From NCBI GenBank assembly GCA_003024785.1, contig PUQB01000120.1:190891-254890 (forward strand): a stretch of DNA of 64,000 nucleotides. The letters are read 5' to 3'. This DNA is from Selaginella tamariscina (taxonomy: Eukaryota > Streptophyta > Lycopodiopsida > Selaginellales > Selaginellaceae). The notes under the pieces were generated by a model. It made no database searches and was not told the DNA's origin. It saw nothing but the letters and a program-made list of their open reading frames with translations. Numbering within the stretch: position 1 is the stretch's first letter; each line of letters begins with the position of its first letter. Positions 46,701-59,001 of the stretch are shown in pieces. The translations under genes and the position numbers were made by a program.

Positions 46701-48804
46701 CTTCCACTCACGAACTCACCAAGCGCACAGGGTTTTCTCTTGGTCCGACAAGGCGGAAACATGCATTCACAACACTCAAGGACGCCTTCACGACAGCTCC
46801 GATTTTAGCACATCCTGACCCTTCTCGTCCTTTCTTCGTTGAAGCAGATGCCTCGGATTTTGCAGTAGGATCCGTCCTATCACAAGTTGGAGAAGACAAG
46901 TTGCTTCATCCTGTAGCTTTTCACTCTCGTAAGTTCCTTCGGGGAGATCAACTACGAGATTCATGACAAGGAACTCAAGGCCATTGTGGATTCGTTTGAG
47001 GAGTGGCGGCATTTCCTGGAAGGTGCTGCACATCCTGTACAAGTTCTTACGGATCACAAGAACCTGGAGTACTTTCAAACGGCTCGAGTTCTCAGTCGGC
47101 GACAGGCTAGGTGGGCGGAGTTCCTATCACGTTTTGACTTCGTCATCGTCTACAGGCCCGGTTTTCGGAATGGCAAGGCGGACGCATTGTCTAGGCGCTC
47201 TTACCTTGCACCAAGCCCGGGCGATCCTGCATTGACTGTCAAAGGCAAGTGTTGTTGGGTCCTGATCGATTTCCGGCTTGCGGCACTGCAGGTTCATCAG
47301 GCTCCAGCAAATTCAACACTCCTACAGGACGTCCGTTCGCAGTTGGCTACAGACGACTTGGCAAAGAATGTGTTCTCACACATTCATCCTGACGTTGCAA
47401 GTTCCTCTTCCTCCCGTTCCAGACTACAACCTGTTCACCATACAGGATGGACTCCTGTACCGGGAAGGTCTCCTGTACGTTCCTGTTGGTATTTCCAGGA
47501 CTCGTGTGGTACAGGATTGTCATGATACCCCGGCTACAGGACATTTTGGTGTGGCCAAGACAGTGGAGTTGGTGACTCGCAACTATTGGTGGCCTGGGTT
47601 GCGAGGTTTTGTGGAAAGGTTTGTACGGAGTTGTGACACTTGTAACAGGTCGAAGATGCCTCATCATGCACCCTCTGGTCTTCTTCGTCCTCTTCCTGTT
47701 CCTTCTGCTCCTTGGAGATCCATTTCTATGGATTTCCTCACAGATCTTCCTCCTTCTCGTGGATTCGATGCAGTTCTTGTGGTGGTTGACCGTTTCACCA
47801 AGCAGGCTCATTTCCTACCCTGCAACAAGACAGCTACAGGTCAGACAACTGCCGAGTTGGTGATCCGTGAGGTGTTCCGACATCATGGTCTTCCTGAGAG
47901 CATTGTTTCCGATCGAGGTCCACAATTCATGTCCAAGTTTTGGCGAGAGCTTCTTCGGAGTCTACAGGTTAAAGCGGATCTTTCTTCAGGATATCACCCA
48001 AACTGATGGGCAGTCCGAACGCACAATTCAGACCTTGAACAGTATCTTCGTTGCTTCATCAGTTACCAGCAGGACAACTGGTTGGACCTTCTTCCAATGG
48101 CGGAGTTTGCCTACAACAACTCCGTTCACGCATCTACAGGACAGACACCTTTCTTTGCTCTTACAGGCCACCATCCACGTTTTGACTTTGCTCCTCCCGC
48201 TTCTCCTTCTTCCGCTCCTGCAGTACAGGATCGTCTTCAGCATCTTCGTCAGGTACAGGATGATCTCCAGGTTCATCTTCAGCAGGCACAGGAACGATAC
48301 AAGCATCATGCTGATGCTCACCGTCAGCCGGCACCTGCATACAAGATTGGTGATCTCGTGTGGCTTCTTCGTCGACACATTCGCACCAACAGGCCTTCTT
48401 CTAAGTTGGATTTTCAACGATTGGGCCCTTACAGGATCGTGGCGGAGGTAAATCCTGTAGCTTTCCGACTCGAGTTACCATCCACGGTGAAACTTCATCC
48501 TGTGTTTCACACCTCCTTGTTGGAGCCGTATCATCCTTCTTCTCTTCCCGGTCGTGTTTCTTTCCTCCCCCTCCTGTGGTCATTGACACTGAACCTGAGT
48601 ACGAAGTTGCAGCCATCCTTGATTCTCTTCATCGCGCCAACTCCAATACTTGGTGGATTGGAAAGGTTATTTGCCTACTGATCGCACTTGGGAACCTGCA
48701 TCCAACTTACTCCATGCTTCTTCCAAGGTTGCTGCCTTCCATCGGCATTATCCTGCTAAACCAGGTCCCAAGACTCGTGGAACTCGTCTTTAGGGAGGAG
48801 GTGC

Positions 48805-49369
48805 TGTCACGACCCGATACAGGATACAGGATTCCGGATACAGGATACGGGTTGCAGGACTTTCCTACAGGATATTCCTACCAGGATTCCGGACACAGGA
48901 TACGGTTGCAGGATATTCCTACAGGATATGCCACAGGATATGCCTAGAGGATAAGGGACATGTGGATCATCTTAGCCTCTACATGCATGCAGTCACTTTG
49001 CATGCATGCAACCACTTTTAGCACTCATGCCTAGATTAGCTCTTGGAGTTGTGAGCATAAAAGCTCCGACCTAATTGTTGTACAATCAGTTACTATCAAC
49101 ACCAGTCTTACTACGATCAATCTCGTCTTGTCTTGTTTCCTGTCCTGCTCCTGGATCCTGTCCTATTCTTGGATCCGTCCTGTTTTTGTCTTGTTTGGAT
49201 CCTGTCCTGCACCTTCCTGTCTTGTTTTCGGATCCTATCTTGATCTTGTCTTGCTCCTGGGTCCGTCTATTCCTGTTCCTAGTTCCTGTCCTGCTCTGTT
49301 TGCTCCTGAGTCAAGCCTTCCTGTTCTTGAAATCCTGCTCTGTTCTGTTTCCTGGATCGTGGCTTGACA
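48805..49369 (+). repeat. chromovirus 3' LTR
   Basis: TGTCACGACCCGATACAGG begins the LTR directly after a purine-rich tract, and it ends GGATCGTGGCTTGACA. It carries the same TATA-like block (about 49055-49068) as the 5' LTR. Confidence 0.92.
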
Positions 49370-52300
49370 TCCTTAAGTTAGAGAATAATAAATAGTAAGA
49401 GCTTTGAGGAGCAACAGGGACTGAGTGAGGAACTTATATTTTTTGGAGATTTGGTAATGCAAATGAGGCACACACACAACTTCAAACATGGCTTGATAGA
49501 TAGAAAACAACATTGGAATCACTATAGTTTGCAAGGAAGCTTAACATTACATTTTTATTATGATGAACATTTGTTTGTAATACAGGGAATTCCTAAATAT
49601 TAATCCCTCATCCTAATGTCATCTTATTGAGTCAAGACACTCAAGATGGAAATGATCAAGGAAATGTTAAACATTATGGATGTTACCAAGCTTGACCTAA
49701 CTGATGCTTTCATGCAATGTGCCAAGGCATATGCTACCTTTGTGGATCGACATTTAGGTAATGGCCATTGTCAGTAGACATGTTATTTAGACACATTAGT
49801 AAGACCCCTATACCATAGGGATGTTGCTAATTGTAGTTGGTATTCAATAAATGACTATATTATAATAAATATACAATACATGTTAAGAGAAAATTGTTAA
49901 AAGGTGCTTCACACAAGCCAGACTATATATAATTATATAGTTTTCAAGAGGTCAAAAACTTGTAATTTTTCGGCAACACCTGCCAAGCTTAATTTCAATA
50001 ATGCTAACCATGTCCAAACAGTATTGTGCACAAAACAATATTGTGTACAAGGAAGTTGTACATGATAAAGATTAGGCTATATGTTGATATATATGAAAAA
50101 TGAAGTGTCATGGGATCAATCCTAATTCGCATAAGAAATATGGTATACCAATTTGTTCCATGGGAGTGCACAACATTCTTATTCCTAATTTCTTTGGTTT
50201 TGTGAAAATTAGTGCAAAGTAAAAGTCACGTAATTGGTCTAAACTTGCCATGTAAATATTGTCCTCGGCATCGAGGATAACAATAAACTTTATTGTCCAA
50301 TCTTTTATTGTATTTATTGTCCTCAGTGCTAAGGACAACATAATATTAACTTCCTCCTCTACGACCACATCTATGAACACATAAACATTAACCAATTAAA
50401 AGTAATATAACAAATGATAAATTCTTTTATAAGAAATATCTTGGATTCATACACTATTGCTGCTAACGTGTTCAAATCCCCAACATTGTTCCAGACCATT
50501 TCCTTTACCATCAGAACAAATTTGATACATGAAGAGACTTACTAATGTTGGTTTCAATTTATATTATCGTTGTCGGTCTTTTTCTCAAACGCCTATAGCC
50601 AATCCATAAGTTCTAAATGTAAGGACCTTCCCTATGGGTTCGTTATCCCTAGAAGCATGGAAAGACATCAAATTTAGAGTCACCATAAAGTGTTTAAAAA
50701 AGCAAGAGAATTAGTGATGATATGTCATTCAAGCCTCTCATTGCATATCACAAAGACGAATCAAGAAACGATGCACACTTACCATATTGCATATCTTAAA
50801 TGTAGCTACGACATATGTTTGTTTAACCACTTATCCTAGTTATGAATACACTCCCTAGACATATGTACTATGTCATATGTAAGGTCTTGGCAATGGACAT
50901 AGATAAGGACATTTTCATTCACCACTCAAGTCTCTCAAAGTACGAGGTTAACATTATGTTTTCTCATGCATAATTGAATGTTGAAAATGAATGTTTTGTA
51001 TCTTTTTTTTAAAAGTCACTCTTATATTTAGCAATTGCTAATATGTATGTTGAATGTCCTTATTTATGTTTATGCAATTCTATGTCTATAATAACACACT
51101 ACAATGCACTCTCAATACTAACGACAATTACTCTAGAGTTAATTTACGAAAATTTCTTTAGGATAAGAATATGTCCTCAGCACCCAGGACATGTTTTGTT
51201 ATTATTTCTAAAAATTCTTGTAATGCTTTAGGACAAAAACATGTCCTTAGAAGGATGCACATGTGATACATATTATACGGAATTGTACAAAATTGTACGG
51301 AGGAGAACAATCTTCAGTGGGCCATTTAGCCCGCCCCATGTAATGAATTACATCCTTTTAGAATTATAATCTTAATTTAATTATTTTAATTTAGACTTTT
51401 TCATAGCCGTATTAGTGAAAATCTCTATTTATTAATTAAACACAATAATTCTTCTCAAATAACTAATTAATTTTAATCCATTATTAAGACATTTACCTTT
51501 TTCATTATTTTAATTTTATAACCTAATAGTCACGGAATATTGTTTTTGTTGTTGCTATTATTATTATTTCTCTCTCATACATAATATTTAAATTAGCTTA
51601 ACTTTCTATACAATTTCCAACAATTCACACCTCGATTAATGTTGTAACTAAAATGGGAATATAAAAAAAATCTTTAATTAATACTTATGTATTAATTATT
51701 AATATTTTAAACATAATTTTAAAGAATATTCTTTTTTAAATATATATTATTTTAAAATTATTTATTTATATTAAAAAATACTAATTAAATAATTAAATTA
51801 CTGATTATTAAGAAAATGAGACTATACACGTTCCCATTTTAGTTATAACGTTCATTTCGTTATATACATATCTTGGAATGTTACTAATATTATTAGTTTT
51901 TTGACTTTTTTAAAATTAAAGTAAATACTATGTTACATATATAACGATATTAATTTATTATCATTTTCTTACATCATTAAGCTCATTTATAGTTGAAAAC
52001 CCTTCATTTAAGGGAATATTTCTTCGGATCTAAAGGCTGAAATTTACCAAATATTTGATCCAACGTCTAATAATGAATATTTTTCTCTCTATATATATAT
52101 GTATGTATGTGTGTGGGACGCGGGCTTGCTCTGTAATACGAAAATCAAAGTAAATTAAGTAAATACTTAATGGTTACGTATATAATGATATTAATTTTTA
52201 TTATGTTTATTATTGAAGATTAAAAATATCAATCAAATAATTCTCTGAGATCTCTTACTCCCGTTTATTACACTTCTTTAAAAAGTACAAAATAAATAAT

Positions 52301-52490
52301 TAAAAACCTTAGTTACTTAACTAAAAAAACATAAAATGAATGAATCAAAAAAGTATGTTTTGATTAATTCATTTTATTAATCAAAACATACTCTTGATTA
52401 ATAAAATGAATTGATTAATTAAAAAGAATCTTAAGAATATTAACTGATTAACTAAAAAAGAAACTTTTAAGAATATTAACGACATAAAAC
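49370..52490. other. AT-rich region with GTCCTCGG-type palindromes
   Basis: No gene is recognised. Palindromic motifs of one family recur: gtcctcggcatcgaggat (about 50260), gtcctcagtgctaaggac (about 50319), gtcctcagcacccaggac (about 51173) and a split version near 51215-51255. Such subterminal palindromes are common in CACTA-type transposons, and 'cactacaa' occurs at about 51087, but no matching second terminus was found. 51300-52490 is plain AT-rich DNA. Confidence 0.4.
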
Positions 52491-52493
52491 AGT

Positions 52494-52520
52494 GTTTAGG
52501 GATTAGGGTTTGGTTTAACC
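52494..52520 (+). promoter_or_regulatory. Telo-box-like motif upstream of the DUF4378-like gene
   Basis: 'tttagggattagggtttgg' contains two TTAGGG units just ahead of the first exon-like block, resembling a telo-box in sense orientation. Confidence 0.35.
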
Positions 52521-52535
52521 TATTTTCCAAGAAAG

Positions 52536-52666
52536 ATGGAGATGGCGTTCTTCCCTGTCGTTGGAAGCACTGCGTCTCAAATGTGCGATCACATGCGAAT
52601 GTACACCTTGATCTGCTCGTCATGATCTGGTAAGATATTTCTATCCAGTTCTTGATAGTTTCTGCA

Positions 52667-52715
<49 letters not shown>

Positions 52716-54255
52716 AAATGTGTATATATTCTGTACAGAAATATGCACTTCGGTTTCTGATCGCAAACAAAGAAATGAATACAAAGGCCGCAGGAAAGAG
52801 GGATGTTGTCCGATCCTTCCCAGAATACATAAGTCCAGCTTTGATAGCCCTTGTTGCAAAGCATGCTCCCGGGGAGCTCGATCTGTTCAAGAGTCTGTTC
52901 TCCAAGAAAGCAAGGGACTACAGAAATCTTGCCAAGGACATGAATGAATTGCTGCAGAGACAGCTCTCAGATAGAACTGCAAAGAGGCCGCAGACTGCTC
53001 CGATTCTACAGAAGAGTCCCACGGTTTCATCGAGAAAGTCGGCAAGTTCTGTGTTGGCTTCTCCCAATAAGCGCCTGTCCATTCCTTCCCCTCTCCAGAG
53101 GAGTCACCCACAGCAACAGCGTCTTTCCCACAAGGTCAGTTGTGTGTATATGCCCTCTTGTGTTTTCAATAGTCTTCTTTGCCTTGTGAGAACCATTTTT
53201 TATATGTAGATAGTACACAGATCCACATTTTCTTTTCTAATTCTTATGTACATGTACACACCATATGGTGTGTGTGTGTGAATAAATAACATATGCCTGT
53301 TTATATTGACCCAGCTAAAAGTCTAAAGAGAGATACTTCTTAGTTACCAAGAAGGATTTTGTGTTGACAACCAGCGATCTATCAAGGCCTTCAACAGCTT
53401 CACCCAAGAAGGATAAGGCAGCTTCTCCAAAGATAGGTTCGCGCGTGCGTGCGTACGTATGTGTGTTCTTATCTAATATATGTATACATGATTACTAGCT
53501 TCTCCAAAGAAGGATATATGGCAGCATCTCCTAAGAAAGACTCGTCCCCGAGGAAGGAGTTTTGCTCTGTTTGTTTCGAGGAAGGATTCAGCCGTTTCTC
53601 TAAAAAGCAACTTGCCTCTTTCACCTGGTACTCGTAGTCTTATATGTCATACTATAGTACACCATAAATCCCCTATATAACACATATTACATTATATGTT
53701 TATAATATAATAGATACTATACTATACATTTTACAGGAACTGGTGATATATCAAGAAGTAATTCGGCAACAAGCTGGAGACAGGTTTCTCAAAAGGAGCC
53801 TGGAAATCTCGAGAGAAGAAAGAACGAGTAACTGAGAAGAAAGTGAAGCATTTTGAAAACGCTGATAGTGATCAAGTAAGCATATCTGATTAAAATACTT
53901 TTACATATACCACTACTATCTAAGGTGTGCGTGTGTGTTGTGTTTAGAAGTTACTCAAACTAGTTGCAGGTGAGAGGGAAATCTCAGAAACCTGAAGAAT
54001 GAGAAAGAGGCAACTAGCTACAAAGAGCGTGTGAGACAATTTGACCAGAGAAGACGTTCTAAAATGTATGTGGACTGTTGTTTAATGTCATATGATATCC
54101 ATTTATGATATTATATTAATTTAATTACAGATATTATAAATGTATATTTTGATTTTGTTACTTTTAGTAATACTACTGATGAATGATCAGATTTGCAGGA
54201 GACTGGCAACTTCTAGAACTAAAGAGTACAAACCACCATGGGATTTTGATATCAC

Positions 54256-54299
<44 letters not shown>

Positions 54300-56429
54300 G
54301 TAATGTATGCACTTACTGTACATCTAACTGTATTAAGGTCGTTCTTTTGAGGGTGTGGGGCCTTGGTTTGGTTTCTCCAAAAACTAAACAACACGAGCTG
54401 GGTTTGCCCTCGTCAACTGACATGGATAACGTTCCTAAGATTGTGGAACTGGAGTTGGATAATACAGATAAAAGTGGGGATTTGGGGCAGCTCTCAGATA
54501 CTTCCGGAGTAGTATACTTTGAGCTCACTCCTGCTGGTGACCATGGGAATGGGATTCGAGAGCTAAACGGAGACGGGATTAACAGGGAAGCATAAAAAAG
54601 CGTAAGGAACCTGTTATAAGGAAAGCTTCATGGAAGAGTGGAGGCTATTTTGCAAGAAGATCCGCAAATCCTTGTCTTCCTTAGGACTTCTACTCGCGCA
54701 GACGGCAAGTAAGTCTCTCTCCCTCTTTATTCTTATGTTAAATTAATGGTTGATCAACTTTTAGTTATATTGACTAGTTGGTTTCAGAATTCCAAGAAAG
54801 GGATACAAAAAGCAAGGGGAAACATGCTGAGGATGGCTCTCATATTAAAAGCCTACTTTCACTGGGTATTCATTTACTCATTCATTAACATGTATATATA
54901 CACATGTGTGCGTGTGTGTGTGTGTGTGTGTTTTGCTTATGTATTACATTACTAGACCGTCGGAACGTCTGGGAGGCGATACAATGACATCCTCAAAGAG
55001 GAAGCAACTTAAGAACTCTATCCCGGTTGGTATATTCTTGGTTTCTATATACATATTGTTTTTTTCTGTTTGGCAATTGTATGTGCGGTATATATGAGGT
55101 ACTGATATTGATAGTTTGTTATTTAAATGTGCATTCTTTATTATAATGACTATTTATTATGTAGAAAAATGAAACTGTAGTGAATAAAGGGAGTGGAATC
55201 AAAACACTAAGCAGTGTGAAAGGTGGTCAGAAGGGGAAGGAAAAGAGGATATGGCTGCAAATAGGATACCTTCACACAGGAATAGCCCTACTGTGCAGGA
55301 CAACAAGAGACGACAGGTAGTCTTTTCTCACATAAATATATACACAAGCATGCACGTGTTTGGTATATATCCCTATAAATATGCTGTATGTACTAATGAA
55401 GGGGATATATGATCAGTGCATTTTCCTACACACTGTATCATATATGTGGATGTATGTTTTTAACTTTTTCATAAAATTAATTACTTAAATATTTCTTAAT
55501 CGATCGTTTCTTTAGCAGCTCTATGAATCTGATTACCAGGAACACAGAAGAATTATCTGCCGTTGATAAAGAATCTCGCCCAGCAGTTAGTTTATCGTGT
55601 GGATGCGGCTTGCATTATCGGGGTGCTAAACGAGGGAATAGGTAAACAATAACACAATGCGTCACACCAATCATTTATATGTACATGTTGTATGTATTTA
55701 TGACTTACAAATGCATACTGTGTTATACTAGAGATATGTTTTGAAGGGAGTCGATATCAAGAAACAACACAACGGAGCAGCTGGTTTCTGACTCCCCAAT
55801 GCCTGCTTCACCGTGTTCCCATATGGCAGAGGAAATTGTTTTATCAGGTAGACATATGCAGACGTATATCCTAACATACACGCTTTATGTATAATATATA
55901 CAGGTATATGTGTGTGTGTGTGTTCTAGTATGCATGTCAACATCTCTGTATAACAAATAGAACTGTACAAACGCATAGTTGTTTGCGCGTGTGTGAGTAA
56001 CTTGTTGATGTGTTTTAAATGCAGAGCGCGATCTTGCAAACAGCAAAAGAGAAACCCGACTTGAAGAGTCCGAGCAAGCTGGCATAACTGGTGAAATACA
56101 AGCTGCCACAAGAGTTAAAGAAACAATAGAAGTTGAAGTTCCTTCTTTACTCTCAAGCTCTGTAGACTCTCCTGTAAGTTGTACACGCACACACACACAT
56201 ATATATCTGTATATTTGTGTGAGTGTGTGCGTGTGTCTCTCTCTCCGTTTTGAGTGTGTTATAACAGGTTTTCTACATTTATAGTTTTCTGCTTGTTATT
56301 GTGTGCAGGAGAACCGCTAAGAAAATATATCTGCCGGCGATTGAAAATACAGATAATAAACTATCTCGGTCAAGTCCTGACATATTTCAGATAAAGTTGC
56401 GAATGTGGATAGATTAAAGCGAGATAAAA

Positions 56430-56507
<78 letters not shown>

Positions 56508-58961
56508 CGCGTGTTTTAATGTAGTATTATGATTAGCAGGAGGACGTCCATGGGCATCAGCACAAAATCAGGGAGGACCCATGAGTATACCATCAAAAGT
56601 AAGCTTGTGTGTGTGTGTGTGTATTATGGCGTAGTTAGTAATAGTTCATTTGTTTAAACACTTAGCTTCAATATGTTGTGCACAGATCCACTTAGCGTGA
56701 TTAATATTATTACTCAATAAAGGAGCAAAAGAGTTCAAGTGGTGTGCAAATATTTGAGCTAGAAGATGAGGCGATGACAAAAACAGCTTCGAAGTGCACT
56801 GTGAAGGAATCTCTGAACACAAGGCAAGTTTGTGCGTATGTCTGAGATCGTATATAATTTCTGATATGAATTGTGTGTGTGTGTGTATTACACATTATTA
56901 TAACTAATGTGGGCATATAATACCTGCACAGAAGACAGAGGACAAGGAAGGTTTATACACATGAACCAACGGGTATTTGTATCTAGAACATAACTTGTAT
57001 GTAATTAATTAATCACATCATTTAATTAAATTTGTGGTTGCAGATACTAATATGACAGCCGTGGCATCACATTTCTTACCCATCTAGGAAATCTTAAAAA
57101 AGGCAACCACTGCGTTGTGGAGAAGGTAGAACGTTGAGTATGATATACATACTCTGTGGTGTGTGTGTGAGTCACATACATTCTTACATGTGTGTATATG
57201 TGCATGCACATTAAGTGTATATATACGTATACAGGGCTTAACTATATACTAAGGGACTTTGTCATATATAGGCTCTCGTGAGGTAAAGAAGCTTAAACGG
57301 ATACGAAATCGTGGAAACATGCACTACATTGACAACTGAAGGGTACTTCTTTGCATACCAGCACACACAAAGTGTGTATATGAATTTGATAGATTAATTG
57401 CAATCTTTCAGTGAGAACGTGTTGCTTGGCAAGCAATTAAAGAACAACAAGCATTGCAAAAGGAAATGCCTCCAAGTACTGTAAGTACCTTTTACATGCT
57501 AACATTAAAGAGGGAGGCATTTAAAACTGGTCACATTTGGAAGGTGTTATATTGTATGTGTGTGCGTGCGTGTGTATGTGTGTGTGTATATGTACATTGT
57601 GGATTTATATTAATAATGTATTGTTGCAGTTACACAAGACTTGGACATCTGCGTCTTCTGAAGGAGGAGACACCCAGATTATTTGCCAGGCTATCCAAAC
57701 ATAAAGAAGTTGCTCAACAGTTTGAAAACCGAAGAAAACAAGAAGTAGATACTTTTCACAAACTTAAAAGAAGAAAACGCAGGATCGCATCCATGCTAGG
57801 TAACACACAATATGTAGTCTATATACACTGGTATATTCACACCCCCGCACGCACACATTTATGCAGGATGTACACATATTAGAGTTTACTCAATTGATCT
57901 GTATAGTTGCATATACTTGTGCGTGTGTGTGTGTGTGTGTATGACTTCCATATGTATGATACATACACACATATAAGCACACACACACACATATATATAA
58001 TACACCTACATACTGATTGATTAAGCTTTTATAGACAAGGAAGTACATAGAATTGACTACCTTGAGAAGAACATAATGAGGAAACGAGAAGAAGCAGAAC
58101 ATTGGAGACTAAAGTGGAGGCGTCACCTTCTGGAGACCGAGCTAAGGTGTGTGCTACGATCACAGAACACACACACACACAAGACATTCTCTTTCTTCAT
58201 GTATGTGTATATGTATGTTTGTTGTAGAGGCTGGATGAGGAGATATATGAAAGAGGATAAGGATAGAGAAAAAGATGTATTTCCAAACACAGCATCCATC
58301 ACACTCGGATACACTCTCTCACCATGATCTTTCATTTCCAACTTTTGTGGAGAGACCACACTCGAATCAACAACTGAGAATAATCCCAAGTTTCAAAGGA
58401 TCGGAAAGCACTGTTGATACCACTAACTACTCGGATTCCTTCGTCAGCGACCATGAAGGTATGTGTATGTGTGTGTATATAATAATATGTTTGAGAGAGA
58501 GGCATACGGTATACGCACCACCGTCACATTCCATTATACATATTGAGAGTATAAGCGTATGTTGCAAACTTATGTGTTATAAGATATCGTATATGTACAT
58601 CTATTTAATAAGAGTAACATTATAAAACATCCATATGTGTGAATGTACGCACAACACATACACACACATAAGTATGAAAGTATACATTCATAATCTTACA
58701 AGCTTATACATCCATCTATCTCGATCTATTTATCTGCCTGCATATTTAGTGATGCAATCAAGATGTCATATCAATGTTTATACAATATGTAAAAACACAC
58801 CTATGTCTCTGTGTACACACAAACAGACGCGCACACACACGCACGCACGCACACACACATACACATATAGAGAGAGAGAGAATAAGTTTTATTATATATT
58901 TTAAACTATTAATAATAATAATATATATTTCTATTATATAGTGTGTGTGTGGTGTGTGTGA

Positions 58962-59001
<40 letters not shown>

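Larger units (their letters stand above)
43172..49369 (+). mobile_element. Ty3/gypsy chromovirus, near-complete, frame-broken
   Basis: LTRs 43172-43768 and 48805-49369 (TGTCACGACC...GGCTTGACA) enclose, in gypsy order: gag (43859 to about 44760, with a CCHC-like LCLYCGGAGHKVAD), protease region (about 44900-45200, IILGMPWF), a Pro/Ser-rich linker (45240-45830), reverse transcriptase ([32 protein letters not shown] at about 46400), RNase H (about 46800-47200, [16 protein letters not shown]), integrase (HH-CC finger at about 47540-47660, then DFLTDLPPSRGFDAVLVVVD) and a chromodomain-like EPEYEVAAILDS at about 48590. A purine tract (about 48791-48801) precedes the 3' LTR. Flanks GTATC and TCCTT do not match, so no target duplication is seen. 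LTR similarity is high, so the element is fairly young. The coding region is broken in roughly eight places. The chromodomain is known to guide integration into heterochromatin. Confidence 0.93.

Noticed and set aside
51087-51100. 'cactacaa' as a CACTA transposon terminus
   Set aside because: No partner terminus, no three-base duplication and no transposase remnant were found.
52652-52738. Poly(Thr-His) N-terminus of the ORF leading into the 52739 exon
   Set aside because: It is translation of a (CA)n microsatellite in an intron; the acceptor at 52738 marks the true exon start.
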